A stretch of 64,000 nt of DNA, from assembly GCA_023055425.1 (NCBI GenBank), contig JALGPY010000014.1:13352501-13416500 (forward strand), written 5' to 3'. Position 1 is the stretch's first letter; each line of letters opens with the position of its first letter. The translations under genes and the position numbers were made by a program. Source of the DNA: Linanthus parryae (taxonomy: Eukaryota > Streptophyta > Magnoliopsida > Ericales > Polemoniaceae). This document shows, in pieces, positions 39,174 to 50,863 of the stretch. The notes beneath the pieces are model-generated. The model had not been told where the DNA came from and ran no database searches. It worked only from the letters and a program-made list of their open reading frames with translations.

Positions 39174-41317
39174 AAAAGCCCCTCTAAATATGGCCTTCCC
39201 GCCTCAATACTGGCCTACAAGACCTTAATTGTCGACACCCCCTAGAGGTTAGCAACTCCGCTAGAGTAGTACAAGTAGGAACCCCCCCAAGTCCTCATGG
39301 TAGTGTAGGACTATGGGTACCAAGGGTACGCCATAGTTTGGCTCCCGAAATCTCTTGACTAAAACGTATGGTCCTTAACAATATAATCACCGAAGTGAAC
39401 TAAAGAACAGCTCGTACAAGTTATCTTTCACTTTACGTTACTTAGTGTCTTATTAATATTTCAGAAAGAAGGTGATTCTCGATCCAAACCAGGTATTCAA
39501 AATCAATAAGGAAAACAAGGATTAAAGTGTTGATCAGTTTCAAGATGAACATAACTCATATTTTCATGAGAGAGATTTCAGTTTCACACTTTGTGCCAAA
39601 GTAGACATGAATTTCAGAGTTTCAACAAATGAGTAGTACGATAATCAAAACGGTAACAAATCTGACACATAACACATCTTGGAAACTCATTTTGATGGTA
39701 GAAGAATCGAGCATATAACTTACTTGGATTAAAGAAAGCTCCACACACACAAGCAAGCACGAAAACTAGTACTCGTCGTACGGGTTCTCAATGAACTGAT
39801 CGTCTACGAACCCTACAATAGTTGAATAATCCTAACATTAATACACGACCAATCTCATACAACAAATGCAATTATGCCCTATATGCAAATGCAAGAAAAT
39901 ATTCCCCCGACAAGTTCCCAATTTAATTTTACCACAACATACAATATTAGAAATTAAGTTATAGAGTTATGATAATAAAGAAAAATAAATAAGACTAAGA
40001 CAACTAAAAGTGAGATTTAAACTATTACATAATATACTTAAAAAGCTATTTAATAAGTATTTAGAAAAGAGTATAATATTCAAAACTGATATTAGTATTA
40101 AAAGAAAAGATAAATTTAAATTGTTAAAAGAGAAAATATTTAATTATGTAAGAAAATCTTGAAATATCCACATAATATAACCTATCTAACACTTAAGAAA
40201 TACCACTTTTATTTAATACAAAATATTTATTTTTATTAATAAACTCTTCTTGTAAAGTCATACTATAAAACTTATATTTATTTATGTTAAAAGAAACTAA
40301 TTAATTAAAATTACTATTTAATAAACAAACACTAAATATAGATATAATATATCCAAATGAAGAAAATAATTTATAGTAAATAACCAAGGCCTCCCCCCAA
40401 AGTTTCTGAAAGTGCACAAACATCCCCACATATTTCGCAAAATTCTGAAACGACCACCCAACCATAACACTGTTATACCAAACCGCATCTTCTTCTTCAT
40501 CTTCTTCCACACCCAACAACAACACTTCAGCCCAACCATCTTATCCATAAACAAACACGATTACACCCACATAATCTCAATGAAAACAGAGAACGATGAA
40601 CTAAAATTGAGAATAAAAAGATGGGTTCTTGGTGGTTACCGATTGAGAAAACGAAGACGAAACGAAGAAGACGACGGCGACGGAAAATGGTGGAAGAAAT
40701 TCCGGCTGCTGCTGCGGCTGCCAATCTCCGGTGATGGGTTCGCCGGAGCAAGGGAAGACGAATGGAAACAGCGGGAGGCGAGGGACGGCGATGGACTCGC
40801 CGGATTTTGCGTCGGGTCCTTCTCGGGTCCGAACCGGGTCGGCAAAAAAACAGAGCCGACAAAGGCTCTGTTTTCTCTGGTTGGTTCGCTGGGATGAATG
40901 GAGCTTGATGGCGAGCTTGGCCGCTGGTGAATTCGCCGGAAATTGCAGGGAGAAGTGGTGGTTGGTGCTCGTCGGTGATTTGGGAAAAAAAGAGGATTGC
41001 TGGGTTCGCTTGCTTCTGGAAACAGGGTATGTGACATTGAGGTGAAGATAAGAGGAGTAGGTGGGTTGATATACATTGAGAGGAGTGGAATTGAGGGCGA
41101 ACGTGGTAGCTTTCGTGGAGGAGATCGGGGAGAGACGTTGAGGGCGAATGGGTTGATTCACTGGTTCCGATCAGTTAGGAGACGAGAGAGAGATGCCAGG
41201 TGTATAATTAAGTTTAGGAAACTACAAAAATAACCCCCACGGTTTAACAAAAGATACATCATGCCTTAACACTTTGCTATTCTATTCTAGTAACCCAATA
41301 AAAGTAGGGGTATTACA
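39174..41317 (-). mobile_element. Gypsy-family LTR-1 (truncated)
   Basis: It matches LTR-3 from about its position 820 to its end. The first part, starting tgcaacacc, is missing, and the junction is with a Mutator-like fragment. It ends gtaggggtattaca at 41317, directly before tcaccttcccctt, which is a polypurine tract on the minus strand. Confidence 0.8.
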
Positions 41318-42942
41318 TCACCTTCCCCTTAGAACAATAACTCCCAAGAGAGAAAATTATGCCTGCATGCATGATACTAGGATGCAACTTCTAATTCACA
41401 AGAAAATGTAAAGATCATAGGGAATAAGCGAACAACCTATGAGGTGTTTCATCACCTTCCCCTTAAAAGGGAGTGACGTCCCTGTCACTCAAGTTTTACT
41501 CGATATCAGGGTTTCCTAAATCGTAAACCAGGTATGATGGTATTCTTACTTCAAGTTACACTTCTAGGTTGGTCCAGGATACAGGGTGTCACACATCAAT
41601 AGAAGTCCGGATCACATAGGATAAGGTCGGTTGGAAACTTACAACTCAGAATTCCTAAACTTATCCTCTCAAACATGGTATCACACTCCACGGTTTGACC
41701 ACTTGGGGTAGAGATTGGTACATAAATTTTGGAAGGTGAAGGAAAATCTAGCTTTCTAAAAAAAGATGATGACACTAAAGAATAGGATGATCCTGAATCG
41801 AATAGAATGAAAGTAGGAGTATTATGGATTAGGAATGTACCCGTCACCGCGTTAGCATTTGCTGCTTCTGTAGGATTCATCACAGTAATGATACCCTTTG
41901 CCTGACCAGTTGTAGCCCTGGTCACTGCAGAAGTGCCTGATGGCTTAGCTGTTGTTGCTGCTGGGGCATTCTAGCAGTTGCGATTTCCCTGGTTGTTCCC
42001 AACTTGTGGCTGGTTGTAGTTGTTGTTATACCCCTGGTTGTATCCTCCCTGATTGTTACCATTGTTGTTGTTGGATCGATATCCACCACCTTGGTTGTTG
42101 TTGGATCCGTATCCTCCGCCTTGGTTACCTCGGCGATAGTTGGTTCCTCCATTGAACTTTCCATTACCACCACCACCTTGGTTGTTACTCGGTTTGTGGC
42201 ACTGATACATCCTATGCCTCATGATTCCACAGTTACGGCATTGCACTTTGTTACCCTGGCAATCTGACCCGGATGATTCCTTGGGCAAAACTTGCACTTG
42301 TGAGTGCCGAGGATCCGCTCCATTTCGGTTTCCAAATCCACCAAAGTTTGACCCGTTCCCAGATAGGTTGTTAGGGTTTTGCCTAAAGCGCTTATTATCA
42401 TTGCCAAATTGGTTCTTGAGCTGATCTCCTGCTGGTTGTGATTCTGCTTCACGCTTCTTGTTGTTCTCATTGTTGAGTTCAGCATATCGAGCGATGTTGA
42501 TCGCCTTTCCATATGCATCCTGGAGAGTGGCAAATTGTATTTCCCCCACAGACCTCAACACACTGTAGTTCAAGCCTTCAATGAAACGATCAATCTTTTC
42601 TTCCTCCGTTGGAGCTAAAGCTCCAGCAAACCTTGATAACTCCGAGAACTTCTCATAGTATTCCTCCACGGTGTCATTACCTTGTTTGAGTTCCAGGAAT
42701 TCACGAAATTTCTTCTTCTTCACGTGAAAGGGATAAAATCGCTCACGCAAAGCTTTCACCAAATCTTCCCATCCAAAGTTCTCTTGTGCTTGGAGCGTAG
42801 CCTTGTTAGCGGTCCAACAATTGTCTGCCTCCCCCTTAAAGTAGTATGCCGCGCAAGGGACACACTGCTTAGCTGGGCAGTTAACCGACTCAAAGATCTT
42901 ATCGAAATCTCTAATCCAGTCTTCAAGCAGAGTTGGATCATC

Positions 42943-44819
42943 TGACGACGGGTTAAACAACCAAGCGAGAGTTCACAGCGGAATCAACAATGAAAAGGCA
43001 AAGAAACTAGGGCACAAAGCTCTCTAGAATTCATAAATAATCAAATATCAAAAGTCTCCTAAAATTTACCCACAAGCCGGGTATAAATAGCTGAAAAACA
43101 TAATTTTGCCAAAAATAGCAAAATCTCAAAAACAATCCTAAATTAAATTCCTAAACAAAATAAAGACTCAGCAAAAAGATTCACCCAAATCGGGTTTTAT
43201 TTGACCTACTAATTAGAGAAATAAATATTACTAAAAATGACAAAACGCTGATTTGGACCCTTAAATGGCCGAATTTGACCAAATCAGGGCGGTGCCCTTG
43301 ATTTATCATGGGTTCTGTTTAGAACGTCGTTTCCACTCAAAGTAATGTATGATTTTGAGCGAATCCGACATCCTTCAATTCTGCCCCTGATTCTGCGTTT
43401 TGACCGAAACTGCTTTTCTGGACGCGATTGATTAATTCTCCAATTTTGTCCTGCATCAGTCACCCCCTTTTCAAATGAACTCGTCCTCGAGTTCAATCTA
43501 GACACATGAATGAAAGTTTCCACCAAGAATGGATCACAATAGAACGATGGTGGCTTTATCGAAAATATGAAGGATGACGACTTTAATTCAATCTTCGCCT
43601 CATCGCCTTCATATGAAACTTCGTCTTCAAAAGTACTTGATGGACTAATAGCTTGTGAAGGATTTGAAATTACCTCAACTTGATTAGAGACATCGGAATT
43701 GACCTCGCATTCCTCCCATTCATGGTAGCGAAGTGCGAAACTGGTCGCGTCTGAAAGCTCTACCTCGTCTGTGTCATGCGTGAAACTGGTCGCGTCTGAT
43801 GGCTTTGCCTCGCCTTCGTCTCCATACTCATCGTAAACGGGAGGTTTTGTCCAATCCACCTCACGTTCACATGAATTTGAAATACGCTCATAAAAAACTA
43901 CATTACGGAAAATATGCTCGATTCGTAACATACCCGAAGAATCTGGAACATATGTCTTCAAACTCGCTCCTCCATAACGCTCGCTCCAACCACCGGAATC
44001 ACCGGCGTAGTGGATCTCGAACGCGGGCTGCGAGTCGTGATCAAAGGCCTTGCAATCCTTGAACTCCCGTGCCGTTAAGTGTCGAGTTAAATCTGCAACT
44101 TTCCTCTGCAAATACCGCACAACAAGGCAATGAGTTAGGCATGCAATCTGCCTTTGCAAATCTTTTATCATCATAACGTCTTGGACGTTACGTCTCCGTT
44201 GGGGGGCTTCCTTAGCCGGAACCTGCCTGCAGCCGCCAGGACGTCCATGCACCATCGTTGATGATGATCTTCCTCCCAAGTCGAACTTGCTCTGATACCA
44301 AAATGACGTCGGGTTAAACAACCAAGCGAGGGTTCACAGCGGAATCAACAATGAAAAGGCAAAGAAACTAGGGCACAAAGCTCTCTAGAATTCAGAAATA
44401 ATCAAATATCAAAATTCTCCTAAAATTTACCCACAAGCCGGGTATAAATAGCTGAAAAACATAATTTTTCCAAAAATAACAAAACCTCAAAAACAATCCT
44501 AAATTAAAGTACTAAACAAAATAAAGACTCTGGAAAAAGATTCACCCAAATCGGGTTTTATTTGACCTCCTAATTAGAGAAATAAATATTACTAAAAATG
44601 ACAAAACGCTGATTTGGACCCCTAAATGACCGAATTTTACTAAATCAGGGCGGTGCCCGTGATTTATCACATGTTCTGTTTAGAACGTCGTTTCCACACA
44701 AAGTAATGTATGATTTTGAGCGTATCCGACATCCTTCAATTCTGCCCCTGATTCTGCGTTTTGACCGAAACTGCTTTTCTGGACACGACTGATTAATTCT
44801 CCAATTTTGTCCCGCATCA
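42943..44819 (-). mobile_element. Nested short LTR element (1.9 kb) in gag A
   Basis: LTRs of 516 bp (42943-43458 and 44304-44819) begin TGACG and end GCATCA. The duplicated site TCATC lies at 42938-42942 and 44820-44824. The Met-tRNA primer site (minus strand TTTGGTATCAGAGC) adjoins the right LTR. The 0.85 kb interior has a gag-like frame only. It is a non-autonomous LTR element, oriented minus. Confidence 0.85.
43459..44321 (-). CDS. Gag-N-terminus-like ORF of the nested LTR element
   Basis: The internal frame begins in the right LTR (about 44321) and reads leftward. A block near residues 40-90 has heptad-like helices (VMMIKDLQRQIACLTHCL, YLQRKVADLTRHLTAREF). It is followed by EIHYAGDSGGWSERYGG and an acidic tail. 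This resembles the N-terminal part of Gypsy gags that carry RRQVAxL-type helices. No capsid core, zinc knuckle or protease follows. The frame continues into the left LTR, so the true end is unclear. Confidence 0.5.
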
Positions 44820-47800
44820 TCATCCGTTCCCCTGAAGAAGTCAGGCTTCATGTAGGAAATCTTACGCGCTATATCATTTCCATGATTGTTATTATTATCG
44901 GAAATCTGAGCTAAGTTCAAGGTCATTTGCTCAAGTCGGGCGAATCATGCTTCCTGGTCCATGGTTGCTTGTTGATTTCTAGAACGGGTTCGGTTCCTGG
45001 TGTAATAGTGGTAAATCTGACCGCTCATTAACCTATTTCCAAATGGCTATTACTTAATAATAGAACATACGCACACCACAGAAGTATTAATCAGATAAGT
45101 CAAATAAGCATGGTATCAAAACATAAACCGACTCTCACGAGGATAGAATGGTAGTGGGAGGGTGGGAAAACATAGAAAGATAGAGGACGTAAAGCTAATC
45201 TTCATTGGTGGATACTCCAAACCTGTGTCACCGCTCACCTCCAATTCCGGCTTACCGAGAAGCTTCCGTGAGAAAAGAAGGTCGTAGTGTCAACTAAATC
45301 GAAATATCGCTACTCTCTTGTCGATAAAATAATATAATGAGCCTAAAGAAACTTATTCATGTATATCATGATATTCACAAACATGAAGCTATAGCAAAGA
45401 AGAATCACATCTTACAAGTAGGTAAACAAATTTCATATGGACAAATGTCCCAATAAGCAACTAACAACTTAATCGACGAGTAAGCACATAAATTGGAAAA
45501 ACACATAAGTTACCCAATCCCCGCGGCTTGTTTACTTATTAACTTTCCAAGTTTTAGTCTTTCCTAGTCCAGTTATTAAAATTTTGAAAAGATTTTCCAT
45601 TTGTGATTAACTAGTTAATTAATCCTAGTTCTTTAGGTTAGGTTACGAAGCCGGGCTCTGATACCACCTGCAACACCCCGCGATATCAGGCCTAGCCCAA
45701 ACCGCTAAGATGTCCCCCGCACGAGGAGTTTTACCTCATTGTGAACGGAGTAGAACGTCGGCCTCGTACCACACCATAAAGAATAAAAATTCAAATTTGA
45801 TTCAAAATCAACTTTATTACAATAAAGGAAATGACGTGGTCCTTAACATGGAAACTTGAAAACAAACCAAATTGTTTGAAAAGAAACAAAAACAAGAAAC
45901 TAGTGATTTATTCCGTGAGAGATAAAGTGATTCCTTGATCCAAGCTAGTGATTCGTTCCCCCAGAGTATGCAGCGGTATTAACCTGTGGGTTTTCAAATA
46001 GCAAAAGCCGACCACAGTTTTTCCAAAAGTCAGCTTAAACTGAGTAAGAAATACATCAACATGTAAACAGATGATTGGGCACATAATTCAAGAATAAGTA
46101 AAGAAAAAAGTAAAGGAAAGGATGATTAAAGCTTTAAATTGAGATCACAAAGGCAAACAAGAAAGGTAAGGGATAAACTTGGATTTGACATTCCATCTTG
46201 ATCTTTCTTATTAAAGTGCTCCTTTAAAACTTTTCTGGCGGCCACCTGGCCACGTGCCATGGGAGCAGCTAGCTGTACTGCCCCATTAGCCCCATAAATT
46301 AAACATTATACGAGCGAATGTAGAGTTCCCGCTTGCCTCGGAAATAATCAGGGTTACTTCGTGGGTCTAACAAACCCTACTTCAACCCCGGTAGTTTTGA
46401 AAGCCCATCTAAATATGGCCTTCCCGCCTCAATACTGACCTACAAGACCTTAACTGTCGACACCCCGTAGAGATTAGAAACTCCGCTAGAGTAGTACAAG
46501 TAGGAACCCCCAAGTCCTCATGGTAGTGTAGGACTATTGGTACCAAGGGTACGCCAGAGTTTGGCTCCCAAAATATCTTGACCAGAACGTATGGTCCTTA
46601 ACAATATAATCACCGAAGTGAACTAAAGAACAGCTGGTACAAGTAATCTTTCACTTTACGTTACTTAGTCTCTTAAGAATATTTCTGAAAGAAGGTGATT
46701 CTCGATCCAAACCAGGTATTCAAAACCAATAAGGAAAACAATGATTAAAGTGTTGATCGGTTCCAAGATGAACATAACTCATATTTTCAAGAGAGAGATT
46801 TCAGTTTCACACTTTGTTCCAAAATAGACATGATTTTCAGAGTTTCAACAAATGAGTAGTACGATAATCAAAACGGTAACAAATTTGGCACATAACACTT
46901 CTTGGATACTCATATTGATGGTAGAAGAGTCGAGCATATAACTTACTTGGATTAAAGAAAGTTCCACACACACAAGCAAGCACGAAAGCTAGTACTCGTC
47001 GTACGGGTTCTCAATGAACTGATCGTCTAGGAACCCTACAATAGTTGAATAATCCTAACATTAATACACGACCAATCTCATACAACAAATGCAATTATGC
47101 CCTATATGCAAATGCAAGAGAATATTCTCCCGTCAAGTTCCCAATTTAATTTTACCACAAAATACAATATTAGAAATTAAGTTATAGAGTTATGATAATA
47201 AAGAACAATAAATAAGACTAAGACAATTAAAAGTGAGATTAAAACTATTACATAATATACTTAAAAAGCTGTTTATAATTAGTATTTAGAAAAGAGTATA
47301 ATATTCAAAACTGATATTAGTATTAAAAGAAAGATACATTTAAATTGTTAAAAGAGAAAATATTTAATCATGTAAGAAAATCTTGAAATATCCACATAAT
47401 ATAAACTATCTAACACTTAAGAAATACCACTTTTAGTTAATACAAAATATTTAAAGTTATTAATAAACTCTTCTTATAAAGTCATACTATAAAACTTATA
47501 TTTATTTATGTTTAAAGAAACTAATTAATTAAAATTACTATTTAATAAACAAACACTAATATAGATATAATATATCCAAATGAAGAAAATAATTTGTAGT
47601 AAATAACCAAGGCTTCCCACCAAAGTTTTTGAAAGTGCACAAACATCCTCACAGATTTCGAAAAATTCAGAAATGACCACCCAACCATAACACTGTTATA
47701 CCAAACCGCACCTTCTTCTTCATCTTCTTCCACACCCAACAACAACACTTCAGCCCAACCATCTTATCCATAACCAAACACGATTACACCCACATAATCT

Positions 47801-48039
47801 CAATGAAAACAGAGAACGATGAACTAAAATTGAGAATAAAAAGATGGGTTCTTGGTGGTTACCGATTGAGAAAACGAAGAAAAAACGAAGAAGACGACGG
47901 CTACGGAAAATGGTGGAAGAAATTTCGGCTGCTGCTGCGGCTGCCAATCTCCGGTGATGGGTTCGGCGGAGCAAGGGAAGACGAATGGAAACAGCGGGAG
48001 GCGAGGGACGGCGATGGACTCGCTGGATTTTGCGGAGCA

Positions 48040-48342
48040 AGGGAAGTCGTTCGGGTCTTCGTCAGCTTTGCCATGGAATGGACAGAGGGTCTGAACCGTC
48101 TGGATGGTGGAGGGTTTGATGTCAAAGTGTTCTGCGGTGATCTCGGGCACCACAATAGCTCGCTCATGCCCCCCCGTGGGGACTTCGAAATTCTCCACCA
48201 ACGCCTTCCCAGACCGGTTGTATGTCCTCTGGTTGCTTCGGGCAGCGAATCCTGCTGCGATCAGATCCTCGATGTACCGAGCCATCTCGGCTGAAGTACG
48301 TGTCTCGGGAAGTTCTGGCGTTCTCTCGGTATTGTCGCCCAT
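48040..48342 (-). pseudogene. N-terminal part of an Athila-like gag
   Basis: The frame begins MGDNTERTPELPETRTSAEM and continues to EHFDIKPSTIQTVQTLCPFH and GKADEDPNDF, the conserved start of Athila/Tat-type gag (IKP..IQ.VQ then DPN). It then reads into the surrounding LTR, so at least 80 percent of the gene is missing. It is on the minus strand just after the primer-binding site, as expected. Confidence 0.7.
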
Positions 48343-49515
48343 CCTGAAAAAGTAGAGTTCTCAAGAGCAGTGAGATTACGAAAAAAAACAAAAAATAAAA
48401 TAAAAATAAAAACTCTAAAAATTAATTTGAACTACTAAATAAACCCTAAAAAGTCCCCGGCAACGGCGCCAAAAACTTGATGCGCAATTTAGCGTGCTAT
48501 TCGCAAGTATACGAATCAAGTAATATAGAGAGTATTTAGACTCGGATTATCGATCCCACAGGGACTTTGCAGGTTTTTCTAGTAATCAGTTTTAACAAAC
48601 AGAGTGTAAAAAGGAGGAATATTTTGAGAGGTTGAACGTAAATAACTGAAACGTAAATATTTTTGTGAAAGTTTTCTGAATAATCTTAAGGTTGTAAAAC
48701 TAGGGTTTGAGATACTAGGTCCCGGGATCCCCTAGGGTTCTTCAGATTTTCGTTCTTTGTTTGACATGAAAACACACAGCAGTCTCGTTATCCGTGCCAC
48801 GTACCAATTGTGCAGTATCTTTTCTTTTCCTGCACGTTATCACAATCCTGCAGACTTTCGGATTCCTGTTAAGCTGCCTAAATCTGCAGTCTCGTTCTAA
48901 GTCTGCTAGGGTTTCTAACCTGTCCTGATGGCCCGGGTCTGATTCTCTAACAGTTGGTCTCAACGATTTCAGGCTAGTCCTAACTCCCCTTCGCTAGTCG
49001 GCCCATCGGGGTAAGGTGCTAAATTCTGTCTTCTCTTCCTAACCCTAACCAGACGTTTTCACCTACCGGCTCGGATCTGTAGCAATCCTGGTTAGCTACT
49101 CCGATCATGCATAAACAGTAAAATTCAAAGACATAATAACTGATAAAGCTGCTGATATTAAGATAACGTAATCATGAATCCATAGTCAAAACGTAGAACT
49201 AATCTCTGAAAACGAAACCCTAGGTTCACCGAGAACCTAGGTAAAAGTTTAGCTAATTAAATTCATAACGGAAATAACACAGTTTTTGAATGAGAGAGAA
49301 GAAAAGCAAACGGGTGTCTTGAATCTGGAATCGCGCTTTCGTGCTCTCCCGGGATGCTCAGACTTGTCCTTCGGTTGTGCTGTCTGTATTGTCTTGATCT
49401 CCTCAAAACGAGTATGGACGAGTCTTTAAATAGTGCTGTTTTTTCCCGAAACGCTTGCGCCAGAATTTACAAAAACTGCCATCGGTCCAACGACTCGGGG
49501 AAAAAAGTCAAACTG

Positions 49516-49715
49516 GCTGCGTATATACGCAGGGTTGCGTATATACTCAAGGCTGCGTATATACTCAAGGCTGCGTATATACTCAAGGCTGCGTATATAC
49601 TCAAGGCTGCGTATATACTCAACCAGGTGCCCAAAATCCACCCACCTCCACCTTCCCTGCCTGCGTATATACGCAAGCCTGCGTATATACGCAAGCCTGC
49701 GTATATACGCAAGCA
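49516..49715. repeat. 18-bp minisatellite with palindromic core
   Basis: Six tandem 18-bp units (tgcgtatatactcaaggc) lie at about 49516-49623 and three (tgcgtatatacgcaagcc) at about 49662-49715, with a 38-bp spacer. The variant tgcgtatatacgca is a perfect palindrome. The repeats lie in the Athila-like LTR. Confidence 0.85.
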
Positions 49716-50863
49716 GGGGGTGGTGGTGGTGGCCCTGCTTGGTCCTTTGGTGGGCCCGGTTGGGTCTCCTGGGTCCCACTCTTCTGCCTGAAATCTCCAG
49801 TTTTCCTTCCTCGGTGTCTTCCTGCTTTCCCGTGTTCCCGTCTTGCGTTTTGACCCGAAACTTATCAAAATTATGAAAATACCCCTGGGTCAAAATCGCT
49901 CCAAATTCTGTCCAATCCTGACTCTGGCCATAGGAAAACTGCTGACTGAATTTGGGAGACAAAATCTGAACTTGACTCCGGAAACCCGGGCCCGGTGCCA
50001 AAATGACCAAAATACCCCTAGGCCAAAACTGTCCCGGAAATCGTCACGAACATGAAATAGTTGCTCCTGAATCTGGACACCGGGAACCGAGACTCCTTAC
50101 TCGGGCGTGGCCTGTCTGGAACCCACACTTGACGGGAGTCGATTTTTCGGCCGGACTCCGTTTCAGCATTATAACCTGTTTTCGGAAAGCCCTTGACGTC
50201 TCCGTTCTTTTGCCCCTGGTTTCACTTCAAAATTCCAAGTCAAGCTCAAGGTATCGTCAACCGAGCGCATCCCGGTGATTCTCGGTTTTGGCGTTTTCAG
50301 CTTCCTCGGTCGGTTTTCACTGCTCGTTTTTCCTCCAGTCTTTCCGTTTTCCATTCCGCTCTCCCTTGTACCAGTCTCGGTCAAATCCTGCTCCGAGCAT
50401 TTTCTGCACGTTTCTCGAGGCGATCCTGGTTCTGTCTCGGCACGCATCCCAATGCACACTCCCGAACCTGTTCCTGTAAAAACATGAAAAAAACCCGGGA
50501 TCATATCCAATAAAAGTACAAAACATGCAGAAATTCACGAAGAGCAAATAAACGTCTCGTTCCTAAAACCGAGGCTTTCCGAGGGTGAATTCCGGCTACA
50601 ACACGGTTTTCCAGCACACATACACATCTTTTCAGGCTATAAAATAACCCCTATTTGGGCGTTATCAAGATCGGGGAGAGACGTTGAGGGAGAATGGGTT
50701 GATTCACTGGTTCCGATCAGTTAGGAGAGGAGAGAGAGATGCCAGGTGAATAATTAAGATTAGGAAACTACAAAAATAACCCCCACGGTTTAACAAAAGA
50801 TACATCATGCCTTAGCCCTTTTCTATTGTATACTAGTAACCCAATAAAAGTAGGGGTATTACA

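Larger units (their letters stand above)
41596..45028 (-). pseudogene. Gypsy gag-pro A, split by an LTR element
   Basis: The N-terminus starts at 45028 (MSGQIYHYYTRNRTRSRNQQ), hits a TGA in DQEA-stop-FARL, and runs to SYMKPDFFRG. The nested element follows. The gag core resumes at 42942: DDPTLLEDWIRDFDKIFESV, FKGEADN, a LKQGNDTVEEYYEKF block and a CCHC-type knuckle (CRNCGIMRHRMYQC), with Asn/Gly-rich repeats after it. The protease active site FDSGSSYSLVSS is in a shifted frame at 41596-41925 and the frame stops after LILCDPDFY. This is a Retrotrans_gag-type capsid and retropepsin; the polymerase part is absent. Confidence 0.85.
41318..45668 (-). mobile_element. Gypsy internal region A (gag-pro only, carrying a nested element)
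   Basis: Between LTR-1 and LTR-2 on the minus strand: Met-tRNA primer site (rc of ctctgatacca, about 45652), leader, gag and protease, polypurine tract. No reverse transcriptase or integrase is present. The element at 42943-44819 is inserted in gag. Confidence 0.85.
48036..50667 (-). mobile_element. Athila-like element fragment (5' LTR, PBS, part of gag)
   Basis: On the minus strand: an LTR at 50667-48478 (TGATAACGCCC ... TTGCGCATCA), then the primer-binding site TGGCGCCGTTGCCGGGGA at about 48454-48473 (tRNA-Asp type used by Athila and Tat elements), then a gag start at 48342. The gag frame ends abruptly at the host LTR junction near 48036. The rest of the element and some of the host LTR have been deleted. 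Confidence 0.75.
45669..50863 (-). mobile_element. Gypsy-family LTR-2 (with Athila-like insertion)
   Basis: It begins tgcaacaccccgcgat and ends gtaggggtattaca, the same ends as LTR-3. About 320 bp of LTR sequence is missing and 2.6 kb of foreign sequence (48036-50667) sits in its place. Without it the LTR would be about the usual 2.9 kb. Confidence 0.85.

Noticed and set aside
40601..41161. 186-codon minus-strand ORF in LTR-1 (also in LTR-4) as a host gene
   Set aside because: It lies wholly within an LTR, is broken in LTR-2 and LTR-3, and overlaps other frames on the opposite strand. It is kept only as a possible captured fragment.
41952..42267. Val/Ser/Ile-rich + strand ORFs opposite the gag zinc-knuckle region
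   Set aside because: They are mirror images of the Asn/Gly-rich gag repeats on the minus strand and occur in each gag copy for that reason.
49516..49715. Regular short repeats with a spacer, suggestive of a CRISPR array
   Set aside because: The units are directly adjacent without unique spacers, the setting is a plant LTR, and no cas genes exist.
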